Part shown: piece after piece, positions 1-5,572 of the stretch
Layout of the letters: every line of letters starts with the position of its first letter
How positions within the stretch are numbered: the stretch's first letter is position 1
DNA from: JBLHUT01 sp047629975
GTDB taxonomy: Bacteria > Pseudomonadota > Alphaproteobacteria > Rhodobacterales > Rhodobacteraceae
Assembly (NCBI GenBank): GCA_047629975.1
Contig: JBLHUT010000233.1
Coordinates: 1 to 5,572, forward strand
Direction of reading: 5' to 3'
Length of the DNA stretch: 5,572 nucleotides
The notes under the pieces: generated by a model
Told to the model about the DNA's origin: nothing
The model's database searches: none
The model's input: the letters and a program-made list of their open reading frames with translations, nothing else
Made by a program: the position numbers and the translations under genes

Positions 1-1
1 T

Positions 2-748
2 CTTGTGGAAACAGCCGTCGGCACAGAAGACAAAGACTTCATGGTCGGAACGGGTATCGACGATTTCTTCCAAGCCGGAAGTAGTGCCGATCTGTTGTTT
101 GGTCTGGGCGGGGCAGATACCCTCGAAGGTGGTGCCAATAAGGACATTGTTGTTGGTGGTGCTGGCAATGATATCCTTTCGGGTGGCTCTGCGAATGACG
201 TGATCAAGGGTGAAGGAGATGACGACCAGTTGTACGGTGGCTCCGGCAAAGACGTGCTTCAGGGCGGTGAAGGCCATGATTACCTGTCAGGCGGCAGCGG
301 TGCTGACGTGCTTCAGGGTGGCACTGGTAACGACACTCTGCATGGCGGTGCCAACAAGGACGTGCTTCAGGGTGGCGATGACAACGATACCTTGTGGGGC
401 GGTTCGGCTGACGACGTACTTCAGGGTAATGATGGTATCGACACGTTGTGGGGTGGCACTGGTAAAGACGTCCTGACCGGTGGCGCTGGTGCAGATGAAT
501 TTGTATTCAATCTTGGCGATGAAAGAGACATCATCACCGATATGGAATACGGCACCGACATTGTTACTTTGGACATCGAGTTGATCAACTTGTCATCGGG
601 TAACACGGTTACAAGCGTGATTGCTGAATTTGGCAGCACCGTGGGAGATGATTACGAATTCAACTTCGGCCAAGGGGATCGCCTTGTCTTCGTTGATGGC
701 GCTGCGCAGGCAGGAAATATCGAAATCGCGTTTGGGATTTTCTCGTAA
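2..748 (+). CDS. RTX calcium-binding repeat protein, C-terminal part (5' end outside window)
   Basis: This is a probable secreted calcium-binding protein of the hemolysin-type RTX class, exported by a type I (ABC/MFP/TolC) system. The frame is open to the left edge. A GTG at 5 could be read as a start but has no visible ribosome binding site, so I treat the gene as 5'-partial. Counting residues from that GTG, about 15 in-register nonapeptides of the form GGxGxDxLx cover residues 25-159 (nt 77-481), with the Asp at position 5 kept in every copy. These build a parallel beta-roll that folds on Ca2+ outside the cell. After them comes a GAGADEFVF segment and a tail rich in Gly, Asp and hydrophobics, ending in IEIAFGIFS. 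This resembles the C-terminal domain and uncleaved secretion signal of serralysin-type RTX proteins. No enzymatic domain is visible here, so the protein could be a protease, lipase, adhesin or S-layer-like protein depending on the missing N-terminus. The RTX class is secure; the specific function is not. Confidence -1.
   Translation, partial: LVETAVGTEDKDFMVGTGIDDFFQAGSSADLLFGLGGADTLEGGANKDIVVGGAGNDILSGGSANDVIKGEGDDDQLYGGSGKDVLQGGEGHDYLSGGSGADVLQGGTGNDTLHGGANKDVLQGGDDNDTLWGGSADDVLQGNDGIDTLWGGTGKDVLTGGAGADEFVFNLGDERDIITDMEYGTDIVTLDIELINLSSGNTVTSVIAEFGSTVGDDYEFNFGQGDRLVFVDGAAQAGNIEIAFGIFS
77..481 (+). repeat. RTX nonapeptide array with a 54-nt higher-order period
   Basis: There are fifteen 27-nt units encoding GGxGxDxLx, arranged as pairs. 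Sequences close to gacgtgcttcagggtgg recur at 251, 305 and 359, with diverged versions at 413 and 467 and weaker ones at 89, 143 and 197, always exactly 54 nt apart. At protein level the pair alternates DVLQGG with DTLxGG (W, H or similar at x). The strict period and near identity of three copies suggest expansion by unequal recombination or slippage of a two-nonapeptide unit. That reading is an inference. Confidence -1.
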
Positions 749-805
749 GGCAATCTCGGGCTTCCCTTTGCAGGGGAGCCTCTTTTCGCCTTCAGACGGT
801 CAAAC

Positions 806-834
806 AAAAAGCCCCCGAAATTCGGGGGCTTTTT
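806..834. terminator. Bidirectional Rho-independent terminator
   Basis: The arms are GCCCCCGAA (811-819) and TTCGGGGGC (821-829). They form a GC-rich stem with a practical loop of about 5 nt (818-822), flanked by A5 on the left and T5 on the right. Because both flanks are homopolymeric, the hairpin ends in a U tract on either strand. It lies 57 nt past the RTX stop and about 95 nt past the stop of the leftward DUF1127 gene, so it probably serves both convergent transcripts. Confidence -1.
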
Positions 835-929
835 ACATTACACGGACAAATTTTTCGGCGTGATAATTTTGGATGTTCAAATAGTGATTACGCGTTGTGC
901 CCAAACCGGATGATCCGGGGCGAAGGAAT

Positions 930-1127
930 CTACCAGCGTTGCTGGATATCTCCGCGTGCCAAACCGATGTCATCAAGTTCGCGGTCGGACAAGGTCTCAA
1001 GGGCTTTGGCCGTTGCGCGACGATCCAGCCAATCAGCAATCTGACCATGCAGATTGGTCACCAGACGTACCGGAGCGCCAAAAAAGGTTGTACCCACAAT
1101 TGGGCGGTTCGTTTCAAAAGTAGCCAT
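930..1127 (-). CDS. Small DUF1127 family protein
   Basis: This 65-residue protein ends with the DUF1127 signature: LSDRELDDIGLARGDI at about residues 46-61, preceded by a predicted amphipathic helix (about 21-44) with a DRR stretch. DUF1127 proteins are small, arginine-containing, mostly helical and common in Alphaproteobacteria. In Rhodobacter sphaeroides one member (CcaF1) is reported to bind RNA and its mRNA is processed into stress-related small RNAs; others have been linked to phosphate and carbon metabolism. A role in RNA or stress regulation here is inference only. The start is supported by a strong AGGAGA ribosome binding site (1135-1140) placed 7 nt before the ATG. The gene stands alone, transcribed leftward, divergent from ruvC and convergent with the RTX gene, with which it appears to share a terminator. 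Overlapping frames on the other strand look like shadows. Confidence in the gene is high; its role is unknown. Confidence -1.
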   Translation of the reverse strand: MATFETNRPIVGTTFFGAPVRLVTNLHGQIADWLDRRATAKALETLSDRELDDIGLARGDIQQRW

Positions 1128-1134
1128 TGGGTCT

Positions 1135-1140
1135 CTCCTA
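1135..1140 (-). promoter_or_regulatory. Strong ribosome binding site of the DUF1127 gene
   Basis: On the minus strand this reads AGGAGA, 7 nt before the ATG at 1127. It is the best Shine-Dalgarno match in the window and supports both the reality and the start of this small gene. Confidence -1.
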
Positions 1141-1171
1141 CACTGCGATGAATTGCTGATATCTTCAGCGC

Positions 1172-1208
1172 CGCAGCTAGGCTTGTTTCAATTATTGAGC
1201 AAGCTGCG
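1172..1208. repeat. Imperfect inverted repeat upstream of the DUF1127 gene
   Basis: The centre is TCAAT-T-ATTGA (1188-1198). GCTTG (1181-1185) mirrors CAAGC (1200-1204), and CGCAGC (1172-1177) mirrors GCTGCG (1203-1208) as an alternative outer pairing. It lies 45 nt before the DUF1127 start codon, where it could be an operator or a leader hairpin. I do not recognise it as a known regulator site. Confidence -1.
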
Positions 1209-1367
1209 AAAACGCATGTCCCCTATGCTGTTTTTGCATGTCGGAGACGTCGGGCAGGAAGCTTCACAAAAACGTGAATTGAGGGCTGTGAGGATGTCGG
1301 TTTCGTACAGGCAGACGCCGTAATTGTCCGGAAATTCCGTGCTGACCGCGCTTCGGGCTTTGCCGAT

Positions 1368-1382
1368 GTTCGCTTTTCGTGC
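1368..1382 (+). promoter_or_regulatory. Possible LexA (SOS) box upstream of ruvC, one mismatch
   Basis: The alphaproteobacterial LexA box is the direct repeat GTTC-N7-GTTC. Here GTTC (1368-1371) is followed after 7 nt by GTGC (1379-1382), so one half-site carries a single mismatch. The element ends 37 nt before the ruvC ATG and overlaps the -35 region expected for a candidate -10 TATTAA at 1396-1401, a sensible place for a repressor. ruv genes are SOS-regulated in several bacteria. A near-match of this length can arise by chance, so this is tentative. Confidence -1.
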
Positions 1383-1419
1383 TAATTCACCTCAATATTA
1401 AAAACAAACGGGGGCGACG

Positions 1420-1926
1420 ATGCGAGTGATCGGGATAGATCCTGGGCTCAGATGCACCGGTTGGGGCGTTATAAATGTCACAGGAAGTCGCTTGAGCCAT
1501 GTGGCCAATGGGACTTGCCGCTCCGAAGGCGACTCACTTGGCCCACGGTTGCTGCAATTGTTCGAGCAATTGTGCGACGTGATTGCGCGCTATGAGCCGC
1601 AGACGGCGGGCGTCGAACACACGTTCGTCAACCGCGATGCGTCGGGGACGTTGAAACTTGGACAGGCCCGCGGAATTGCGATGCTTGCTCCGGCGCAGGC
1701 GGGTCTGTCCATCGGTGAATATGCTCCCAATGCCGTGAAAAAGGCAGTTGTTGGTGTGGGCCATGCCGACAAGCGACAAATTGACCACATGGTGCGGCTG
1801 CAATTTCCGGGCATAACAATTGACGGGCCAGATGCGGCAGATGCTTTGGCTATTGCCATTTGCCATGCGCACCACGCCCAGTCGGGGCAACGGCTTGCGG
1901 ATGCTGTCGCAAGGGCGCGGGCATGA
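1420..1926 (+). CDS. ruvC: Holliday junction resolvase RuvC
   Basis: RuvC is the endonuclease that makes paired symmetrical nicks in Holliday junctions, acting on the RuvAB-bound junction in the cytoplasm. The 168-residue product has the usual length and the RNase H-like fold signature. All four metal-binding acidic residues stand at the same positions as in E. coli RuvC: D7 (in GIDPG), E66, D138 and D141 (in DGPDAADA). F69, the aromatic residue that works at the junction centre, is also present, as is the LKLGQARG block (78-85). A His follows E66 (EHTF), where many homologues have other residues. The ATG at 1420 directly opens the family N-terminus MRVIGIDPG; the ribosome binding site is a weak G run at 1410-1414. 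It is the first gene of the ruvCAB operon and overlaps ruvA by ATGA. Identification is near certain. Confidence -1.
   Translation: MRVIGIDPGLRCTGWGVINVTGSRLSHVANGTCRSEGDSLGPRLLQLFEQLCDVIARYEPQTAGVEHTFVNRDASGTLKLGQARGIAMLAPAQAGLSIGEYAPNAVKKAVVGVGHADKRQIDHMVRLQFPGITIDGPDAADALAIAICHAHHAQSGQRLADAVARARA
1923..1926 (+). other. ATGA stop/start overlap joining ruvC and ruvA
   Basis: The ruvA ATG (1923-1925) overlaps the ruvC TGA (1924-1926). Such four-base overlaps typically couple translation of the two genes, here of proteins that act in one complex. Confidence -1.
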
Positions 1927-2606
1927 TCGGGCGTATTTCAGGCGTGCTTGTCTATCATGGAGACGGGCATGTTATGATTGACGTGCGCGGGGTCGGGTAT
2001 TTGGTTCATGTCTCTGAGCGTACGTTGATGGCGATGCCGTCGTTGGGAGAGCCTGTTGCTCTTTATACCGATCTGCTTGTGCGCGAAGATCTGTTGCAGC
2101 TCTTCGGGTTTCCGAGCCTGTTGGAAAAGGAATGGCACAAGATGCTGATGTCTGTTCAAGGCATCGGGGCGAAAGCCTCGATGGCAATTCTGGGAGCGAT
2201 CGGTGCAGAGGGGGTGAGCCGCGCAATCGCCATGGGAGATTGGAATGCCGTAAAGGCAGCACCCGGCGTTGGCCCGAAAATCGCGCAGCGTGTCGTGAAC
2301 GAATTGAAGGACAAGGCGCCGGGGCTTATGGCGCTTGGCGGCGCGGTCTATGAACCGGCAGTCGAGACGGATGACCTTGCGGTGTCCGCGAAAACGGCTG
2401 GCGCGACCGCCCCGGCACCGTCAGTGAGTCGAAAAGCGCGTTCCGGGGCGATGCAGGCTGATGCGCTATCGGCTTTGCTGAATCTCGGCTACGGGCAGGG
2501 CGAGGCGGCAAGCGCGGTGGCACAGGCCGCAACCGAGGCTGCGGACGAGGCGACCGAGGCGGGATTGATCCGTGCCGCGCTGAGGTTGTTGGCGCCAAAG
2601 GGGTGA
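1923..2606 (+). CDS. ruvA: Holliday junction branch migration protein RuvA
   Basis: RuvA binds the four-way junction as a tetramer and recruits RuvB motors. I chose the ATG at 1923, inside the ATGA overlap with the ruvC stop, because it gives the family N-terminus MIGRISG; a longer reading from 1860 would add 21 residues of ruvC antiframe. The product is 227 residues, longer than the E. coli protein (203). Domain I (OB fold) covers about 1-63 and carries the acidic pin E55-D56 that sits in the junction centre. Domain II has two helix-hairpin-helix motifs, around VQGIGAKAS (78-86) and APGVGPKIAQR (113-123). A flexible, Ala/Pro-rich linker (about 133-175) accounts for the extra length. Domain III (about 176-227) contains ALSALLNLGYG, the part that contacts RuvB. 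A Shine-Dalgarno-like AAGGG lies at 1911-1915 within ruvC, which favours translational coupling. Near certain. Confidence -1.
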   Translation: MIGRISGVLVYHGDGHVMIDVRGVGYLVHVSERTLMAMPSLGEPVALYTDLLVREDLLQLFGFPSLLEKEWHKMLMSVQGIGAKASMAILGAIGAEGVSRAIAMGDWNAVKAAPGVGPKIAQRVVNELKDKAPGLMALGGAVYEPAVETDDLAVSAKTAGATAPAPSVSRKARSGAMQADALSALLNLGYGQGEAASAVAQAATEAADEATEAGLIRAALRLLAPKG

Positions 2607-2610
2607 CGAG

Positions 2611-3654
2611 ATGAGTGCGAACGAGCCGGTTTTTCAGTCGGAGCCTGACCTGCGGCCAGAACGGCAACCCGGAGACCACGACCGCGCGATGCGCCCTCAG
2701 GGGCTGTCGGAATTTGTCGGACAAGCCGAGGCGCGGGCAAATCTGGCTGTATTTATCGAGAGCGCGCGGCGGCGTGGCGAAGCGATGGACCACACGCTTT
2801 TTCACGGCCCGCCCGGATTGGGTAAGACAACGCTGGCCCAGATTATGGCGCGTGAGCTGGGTGTGAACTTTCGCATGACCAGCGGGCCGGTTCTTGCGAA
2901 GGCCGGCGATCTGGCGGCGATCCTCACCAATCTGGAGGCACGCGACGTTCTGTTTATTGACGAGATTCACCGCCTGAATCCTGTGGTCGAAGAAGTCCTG
3001 TATCCGGCTTTGGAGGATTTCGAGTTGGATCTGGTGATCGGGGCGGGGCCGGCGGCGCGCACTGTGCGGATCGAATTACAGCCCTTTACGCTTGTGGGGG
3101 CGACGACACGTTTGGGTCTGCTGACCACGCCGCTGCGCGACCGGTTCGGTATTCCGACGCGCTTGCAATTTTACACGATCCCGGAGTTGCACCAGATTGT
3201 GACGCGAGGAGCGCGGCTTTTGGGGGTGCCTTGTGATGATGAGGGCGCGTTGGAAATTGCCGGCCGGGCGCGGGGCACGCCGCGTATTGCCGGGCGTCTT
3301 TTGCGCCGTGTGGTTGATTTTGCCTTGGTCGAGGGGGACGGCACAATCGACCGTGCATTGGCGGACGGGGCATTGACGCGGCTTGGTGTTGACCGGCTTG
3401 GGCTTGATGGCGCAGACCGCCGGTATATGCTTCAAATCGCTGAAAACTATGCGGGTGGGCCGGTTGGTGTCGAGACGATTGCCGCGGCTCTGTCCGAAAG
3501 TCGTGATGCAGTTGAGGAGGTGATTGAACCCTATCTTTTGCAGCAGGGCCTGATACAACGCACCCCGCGCGGGCGGATGATCGGCATGAAGGGTTGGGCA
3601 CATCTGGGTCTTGAACCGCCACGTGCGCCTGGGCAAAATGAAATGTTCGAATAG
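2611..3654 (+). CDS. ruvB: Holliday junction branch migration ATPase RuvB
   Basis: RuvB is the AAA+ hexameric motor that pumps DNA through the RuvA-bound junction. The product is 347 residues, close to the family norm. The large ATPase domain contains Walker A GPPGLGKT (66-73), Walker B with LFIDEIH (114-120; D117 and E118), sensor 1 around GATTR (163-167) and the LRDRFG segment (175-180), whose R176 should be the arginine finger. The sensor 2 stretch is GTPRIAGRLLRR (222-233), with Gly at a position where many RuvBs have Asn. The C-terminal winged helix ends with GLIQRTPRGR (313-322), which contacts DNA. The ATG at 2611 lies 4 nt after the ruvA stop, with AAGGGG at 2598-2603 as ribosome binding site inside ruvA. 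No key residue is missing. Near certain. Confidence -1.
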   Translation: MSANEPVFQSEPDLRPERQPGDHDRAMRPQGLSEFVGQAEARANLAVFIESARRRGEAMDHTLFHGPPGLGKTTLAQIMARELGVNFRMTSGPVLAKAGDLAAILTNLEARDVLFIDEIHRLNPVVEEVLYPALEDFELDLVIGAGPAARTVRIELQPFTLVGATTRLGLLTTPLRDRFGIPTRLQFYTIPELHQIVTRGARLLGVPCDDEGALEIAGRARGTPRIAGRLLRRVVDFALVEGDGTIDRALADGALTRLGVDRLGLDGADRRYMLQIAENYAGGPVGVETIAAALSESRDAVEEVIEPYLLQQGLIQRTPRGRMIGMKGWAHLGLEPPRAPGQNEMFE

Positions 3655-3687
3655 TTTGCCGCGCGTGCGGGGTTTGATCTGAGGGTT

Positions 3688-3691
3688 GGAG
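3688..3691 (+). promoter_or_regulatory. Ribosome binding site deciding the start at 3698
   Basis: GGAG is placed 6 nt before the ATG at 3698. It overlaps the alternative in-frame TTG (3686-3688), which would then lack its own site, so the ATG is preferred. Confidence -1.
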
Positions 3692-3697
3692 ACAGCG

Positions 3698-4321
3698 ATG
3701 CAGGCTTGTGATGTTGAGGCGTTATTTACCCGTGGCGACGGTCAGTATCTTTTTGCCCGCTGGGGGCGGCCGATTGTGCCGGTTGTTTTTGGCGTGGATG
3801 ACGCAACGCTGGGAGTGGTAAAGGGCGCCTGCGAGGCTGTGGTTGCTTTGGCGGGGCATCACATGGCCGAGACTGACGCCGAGCTTGGCGTGAATTTCAT
3901 GCTGTTTTTCATTCGGGACTGGAACGAACTGGAGGGCGTGCCCGATCTGGATCGTTTGATCCCTGATCTGGCCCCGTTGGTGGCGCGGCTGCAATCGGCG
4001 CAGGCGAACCAGTACCGGATTTTCCGGTTCGATCCTTCGGGTCAGATCAAGGCCTGCTTTGCTTTTGTCAGGATGGATGCGGATATGTCGTCTGTTCCAG
4101 CCGAAGATCTTGCGCTGACACAGGCCGTTCAGATGATTGTTTTATGGTCGGACAGAGCATTTGGCGCGGCATCGCCGTTGGCACGGGTGGAGGGGCGCAC
4201 CATTTTACGCCCCGATATCGCCGGGGTGATACGCGGCGGCTATGACCCTGTTATGCCGTCTGTTGCACGCGACGCATCGCATGCAATCAGATTGGCTGCG
4301 CGTTTGGGCAAGCTGGTCTAG
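3698..4321 (+). CDS. Conserved-looking protein of unknown function downstream of ruvB
   Basis: I do not recognise this 207-residue protein with certainty. I chose the ATG at 3698 because a GGAG (3688-3691) sits 6 nt before it; a TTG at 3686 in the same frame would overlap that site. It has no signal peptide and no clear membrane helix, so it is probably cytoplasmic. Visible blocks (numbered from the ATG) are RWGRPIVPVVFG near the start, VNFMLFFIRDWNEL at about 65-78, a CFAFVR strand in the middle, and a C-terminal stretch with IRGGYDPVMP and a basic helix. The order RW..PI, NF.x.FVR-like, CFA, then YDP near the end recalls DUF2927, but the HC/EE-type motif I associate with that family is not apparent. 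That comparison is from memory and weak. It begins 43 nt after ruvB with no terminator between, so co-transcription with ruvCAB is likely. Its stop overlaps that of the convergent next gene. It is a real gene by frame, start and context; its function is open. Confidence -1.
   Translation: MQACDVEALFTRGDGQYLFARWGRPIVPVVFGVDDATLGVVKGACEAVVALAGHHMAETDAELGVNFMLFFIRDWNELEGVPDLDRLIPDLAPLVARLQSAQANQYRIFRFDPSGQIKACFAFVRMDADMSSVPAEDLALTQAVQMIVLWSDRAFGAASPLARVEGRTILRPDIAGVIRGGYDPVMPSVARDASHAIRLAARLGKLV
4318..4321. other. Palindromic CTAG holding both stop codons of convergent genes
   Basis: The plus-strand gene ends with TAG at 4319-4321. The minus-strand gene ends with TAG read from 4320 to 4318. The four-base palindrome CTAG therefore supplies both stops, and there is no room for a terminator between the genes, so the two transcripts must overlap at their 3' ends. 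Confidence -1.
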
Positions 4322-5016
4322 TCCACGAAGGCCACGTTTTGCGACCCGAGCATTTCGGTGATCGAGGGCGGAACCTTGAGCCCGTCCGCCACTTGGGTAT
4401 CGAGGGCTGTTTCCAACTCTTTGATGTGGTCAAGGGCTGTGATGACATGGTCAATCATAGCAAAGGGAACCACCACGACGCCGTCGCGATCGGCCACGAT
4501 CATATCGCCTGTTTCGACTTGCTGACCGGCAATTTGAACCGCAAGCCCGACTCGGCCTGGGCCTTTGGCGACGGGTGAGGCCGGCGTCAGGCCGGTACAC
4601 CAGACCGGCAAACCGATGCCGACAACACCGGTATAGTCGCGCACTGGTCCGTCGGTGACAAATGCCGCCGCGCCGCCATTTTTTGCCATGCCGATCACCC
4701 GGTCGCCGGCAGCTGCGCATCCTTGATAACCAGCGAAGGCGGCGACCAGAATGTCCCCTGGCGTGACATAGGCCAGCGCGGCAAGTGTCGCCAGAATGTC
4801 GCCGGGGCCGCAATCGGCTGTCAACGCGGGGCCTGCGGCTATGCAGTCGATATCAAGCCCGTCGCCCACCGGCCTGATCTGTGAGCCAAGCGCCCCTGCA
4901 CCAAACAGGGCATCGTTCACAAAGCCTGTGGGCACCCCTTGAAACGCGGCAATCTGGGCGGCGGTGGGACGGTTGGATTTGCGTTTGATGGTCAGCAGCG
5001 GGGGTTCTTCGATCAT
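4318..5016 (-). CDS. RraA / HMG-aldolase family protein
   Basis: This 232-residue product belongs to the RraA-like family. The family includes 4-hydroxy-4-methyl-2-oxoglutarate (HMG)/4-carboxy-4-hydroxy-2-oxoadipate aldolases, which release pyruvate in aromatic acid breakdown, and the RNase E regulator RraA; members are often mislabelled as dimethylmenaquinone methyltransferase. The signature TDGPVRDYTGVVGIGLPVW starts at residue 121. R126-D127 match the Arg-Asp pair that binds substrate and metal in HMG aldolase, which favours an enzyme over the RraA regulator. The later GDMIVADRDGVVVVP block (170-184) is also typical. The segment GDILVAAFAGYQGCAAAGDRV (from residue 87) lacks the usual Asp after the strand and has GD where GE is common, so substrate may differ. 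I chose the ATG at 5016 because GGAG lies 8 nt upstream; a longer frame to 5190 adds 58 residues unlike the family. No pathway partner is visible here. The family is secure, the substrate unknown. Confidence -1.
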   Translation of the reverse strand: MIEEPPLLTIKRKSNRPTAAQIAAFQGVPTGFVNDALFGAGALGSQIRPVGDGLDIDCIAAGPALTADCGPGDILATLAALAYVTPGDILVAAFAGYQGCAAAGDRVIGMAKNGGAAAFVTDGPVRDYTGVVGIGLPVWCTGLTPASPVAKGPGRVGLAVQIAGQQVETGDMIVADRDGVVVVPFAMIDHVITALDHIKELETALDTQVADGLKVPPSITEMLGSQNVAFVD

Positions 5017-5024
5017 GGCGGTTG

Positions 5025-5028
5025 CTCC
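5025..5028 (-). promoter_or_regulatory. Ribosome binding site deciding the start of the RraA-like gene
   Basis: On the minus strand GGAG lies 8 nt before the ATG at 5016. It rules in favour of the 232-residue product and against longer upstream starts. Confidence -1.
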
Positions 5029-5074
5029 ATTAAGGGTATTGTATTGATGATGCGGTAAACATTGCGCAGGTTCA

Positions 5075-5102
5075 ATCGTAAGCCAAGGCTTGACTTGGTC
5101 AA
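5075..5102 (-). promoter_or_regulatory. Candidate promoter of the RraA-like gene
   Basis: On the minus strand TTGACC (5097-5102) matches the -35 consensus at five of six bases. It is followed after 16 nt by TACGAT (5075-5080), four of six for -10. A dyad CCAAG-N6-CTTGG (5083-5098) fills the spacer and overlaps the -35 box, a position where an operator could act. The assignment is by eye only. Confidence -1.
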
Positions 5103-5281
5103 ATGAATGAGGCAAACGGCCCCAAGCGATTGAGAGTTGCCGCGTGAGCAGCCCGTCCAGCCAAGACGCTGGCCCACCCAACGCTACCATAAGTTTCCCA
5201 CATCACGCAGGGGGGCGAACGCGAAAGCGGACGTTCGGACAATGCAGTCCCTTGTCTTTGTTTTTGCGCACCCTGATCTTC

Positions 5282-5301
5282 GGCGCTCCTTTTGGGGTGC
5301 C
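5282..5301 (+). other. RNA hairpin just before the helicase -10 box
   Basis: GGCGCTCC (5282-5289) pairs with GGGGTGCC (5294-5301) over 8 bp around a TTTT loop. Two of the pairs are G-U, so the stem is complete only as plus-strand RNA; the opposite strand would have A-C mismatches. It is followed by an A/T-rich stretch rather than a clean U run. It could be part of a longer structured leader or a weak terminator of an unseen rightward RNA. Confidence -1.
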
Positions 5302-5302
5302 T

Positions 5303-5308
5303 TATAAT
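5303..5308 (+). promoter_or_regulatory. Candidate -10 box for the DEAD-box helicase gene
   Basis: This is a perfect TATAAT lying 40 nt before the ATG, which would give a leader of roughly 35 nt. The -35 region is poor (TTCGGC at 5279-5284 with an 18-nt spacer), so either an activator or another sigma factor helps, or the match is fortuitous in an A/T-rich patch. Confidence -1.
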
Positions 5309-5334
5309 TATTTGGGCCTGTTGGGTCCATTGAA

Positions 5335-5340
5335 AGGAAG
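5335..5340 (+). promoter_or_regulatory. Ribosome binding site of the helicase gene
   Basis: AGGAAG lies 8 nt before the ATG at 5349 and fixes the start of the partial helicase reading frame. Confidence -1.
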
Positions 5341-5348
5341 AGTCCATA

Positions 5349-5572
5349 ATGGATTTTGATATGCTTGGCCTTGCGCCGCGATTGACTGCAAAACTGGCTG
5401 AACTGGGTATTACAGAGCCTACGCCGATCCAGACACAGGCGATCCCGCATGCCATGAATGGCCGTGATGTCATGGGTCTTGCCCAGACTGGCACCGGTAA
5501 AACAGCGGCGTTCGGATTGCCGCTTCTGGATGCGTTGATGAAGGTGGGCACAAAGCCCGGACCCCGTTCGGT
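5349..5572 (+). CDS. DEAD-box RNA helicase, N-terminal part (3' end outside window)
   Basis: This is an ATP-dependent RNA helicase of the DEAD-box class (RhlE/DeaD-like), which in bacteria unwinds RNA in ribosome assembly, cold adaptation and mRNA decay. Only 74 codons are present. They contain the aromatic F3 upstream, the Q motif with EPTPIQ (23-28; Q28), and motif I AQTGTGKT (45-52), the phosphate-binding loop, followed by AAFGLPLL typical of this class. The DEAD motif and helicase C-domain lie beyond the window. The start is supported by AGGAAG 8 nt upstream and by its usual distance from the Q motif. Some relatives act with RNase E, and a member of the RraA-like family is transcribed divergently next door. 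E. coli RraA modulates RNase E, but the neighbour here looks like an aldolase, so I would not read a link into this. The class is certain; the subfamily cannot be decided. Confidence 0.96.
   Translation, partial: MDFDMLGLAPRLTAKLAELGITEPTPIQTQAIPHAMNGRDVMGLAQTGTGKTAAFGLPLLDALMKVGTKPGPRS

Larger units (their letters stand above)
5017..5348. other. 332-base divergent intergenic region
   Basis: No convincing gene lies between the RraA-like start and the helicase start. The left part holds the candidate leftward promoter. The middle has small inverted repeats, CCAGC-N6-GCTGG (5157-5172) and CGAACG-N10-CGTTCG (5216-5237), the latter enclosing a CGC-GAAA-GCG mini-hairpin. The right part has a GGCGCTCC/GGGGTGCC hairpin (5282-5301) and a TATAAT box. 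Reading frames through it look random. A small RNA is possible but I cannot show one. Confidence -1.

Overview
The window looks like ordinary chromosome from a marine-type alphaproteobacterium, most likely Rhodobacterales (roseobacter group). The pointers are the ruvC-ruvA-ruvB gene order, the residues of those proteins, a small DUF1127 gene, and an RTX protein of the kind these bacteria secrete by type I export. This assignment is by recognition, not by database search.

Layout, left to right. Positions 2-748 (+) hold the 3' part of an RTX calcium-binding repeat protein whose start lies outside the window. A strong bidirectional hairpin terminator (806-834) follows. It also faces a leftward DUF1127 gene (930-1127, -). 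The 292-base gap 1128-1419 is a divergent control region with an inverted repeat and a LexA-like half-site pair close to ruvC. Positions 1420-3654 (+) carry ruvC, ruvA and ruvB, the Holliday-junction resolvasome, as one tight operon: ruvC and ruvA overlap by ATGA, and ruvA and ruvB are 4 nt apart. A 207-residue protein of unknown function (3698-4321, +) probably rides on the same transcript. It converges on an RraA/HMG-aldolase-like gene (4318-5016, -), and the two stop codons share one palindromic CTAG. After a 332-base divergent intergenic region with promoter-like and hairpin elements, a DEAD-box RNA helicase gene starts at 5349 and runs off the right end.

Functionally, RuvA recognises four-way junctions, RuvB hexamers drive branch migration and RuvC cuts the junction, so the central operon is a complete recombinational repair module with all key catalytic residues intact. 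The flanking genes show no obvious functional link to it. I see no mobile element, CRISPR array, rRNA or tRNA. I did not find a convincing new multi-gene system. The points most worth checking are the unknown ruvB-linked protein, the LexA-like site, the structured leader of the helicase gene and the shared CTAG stop.
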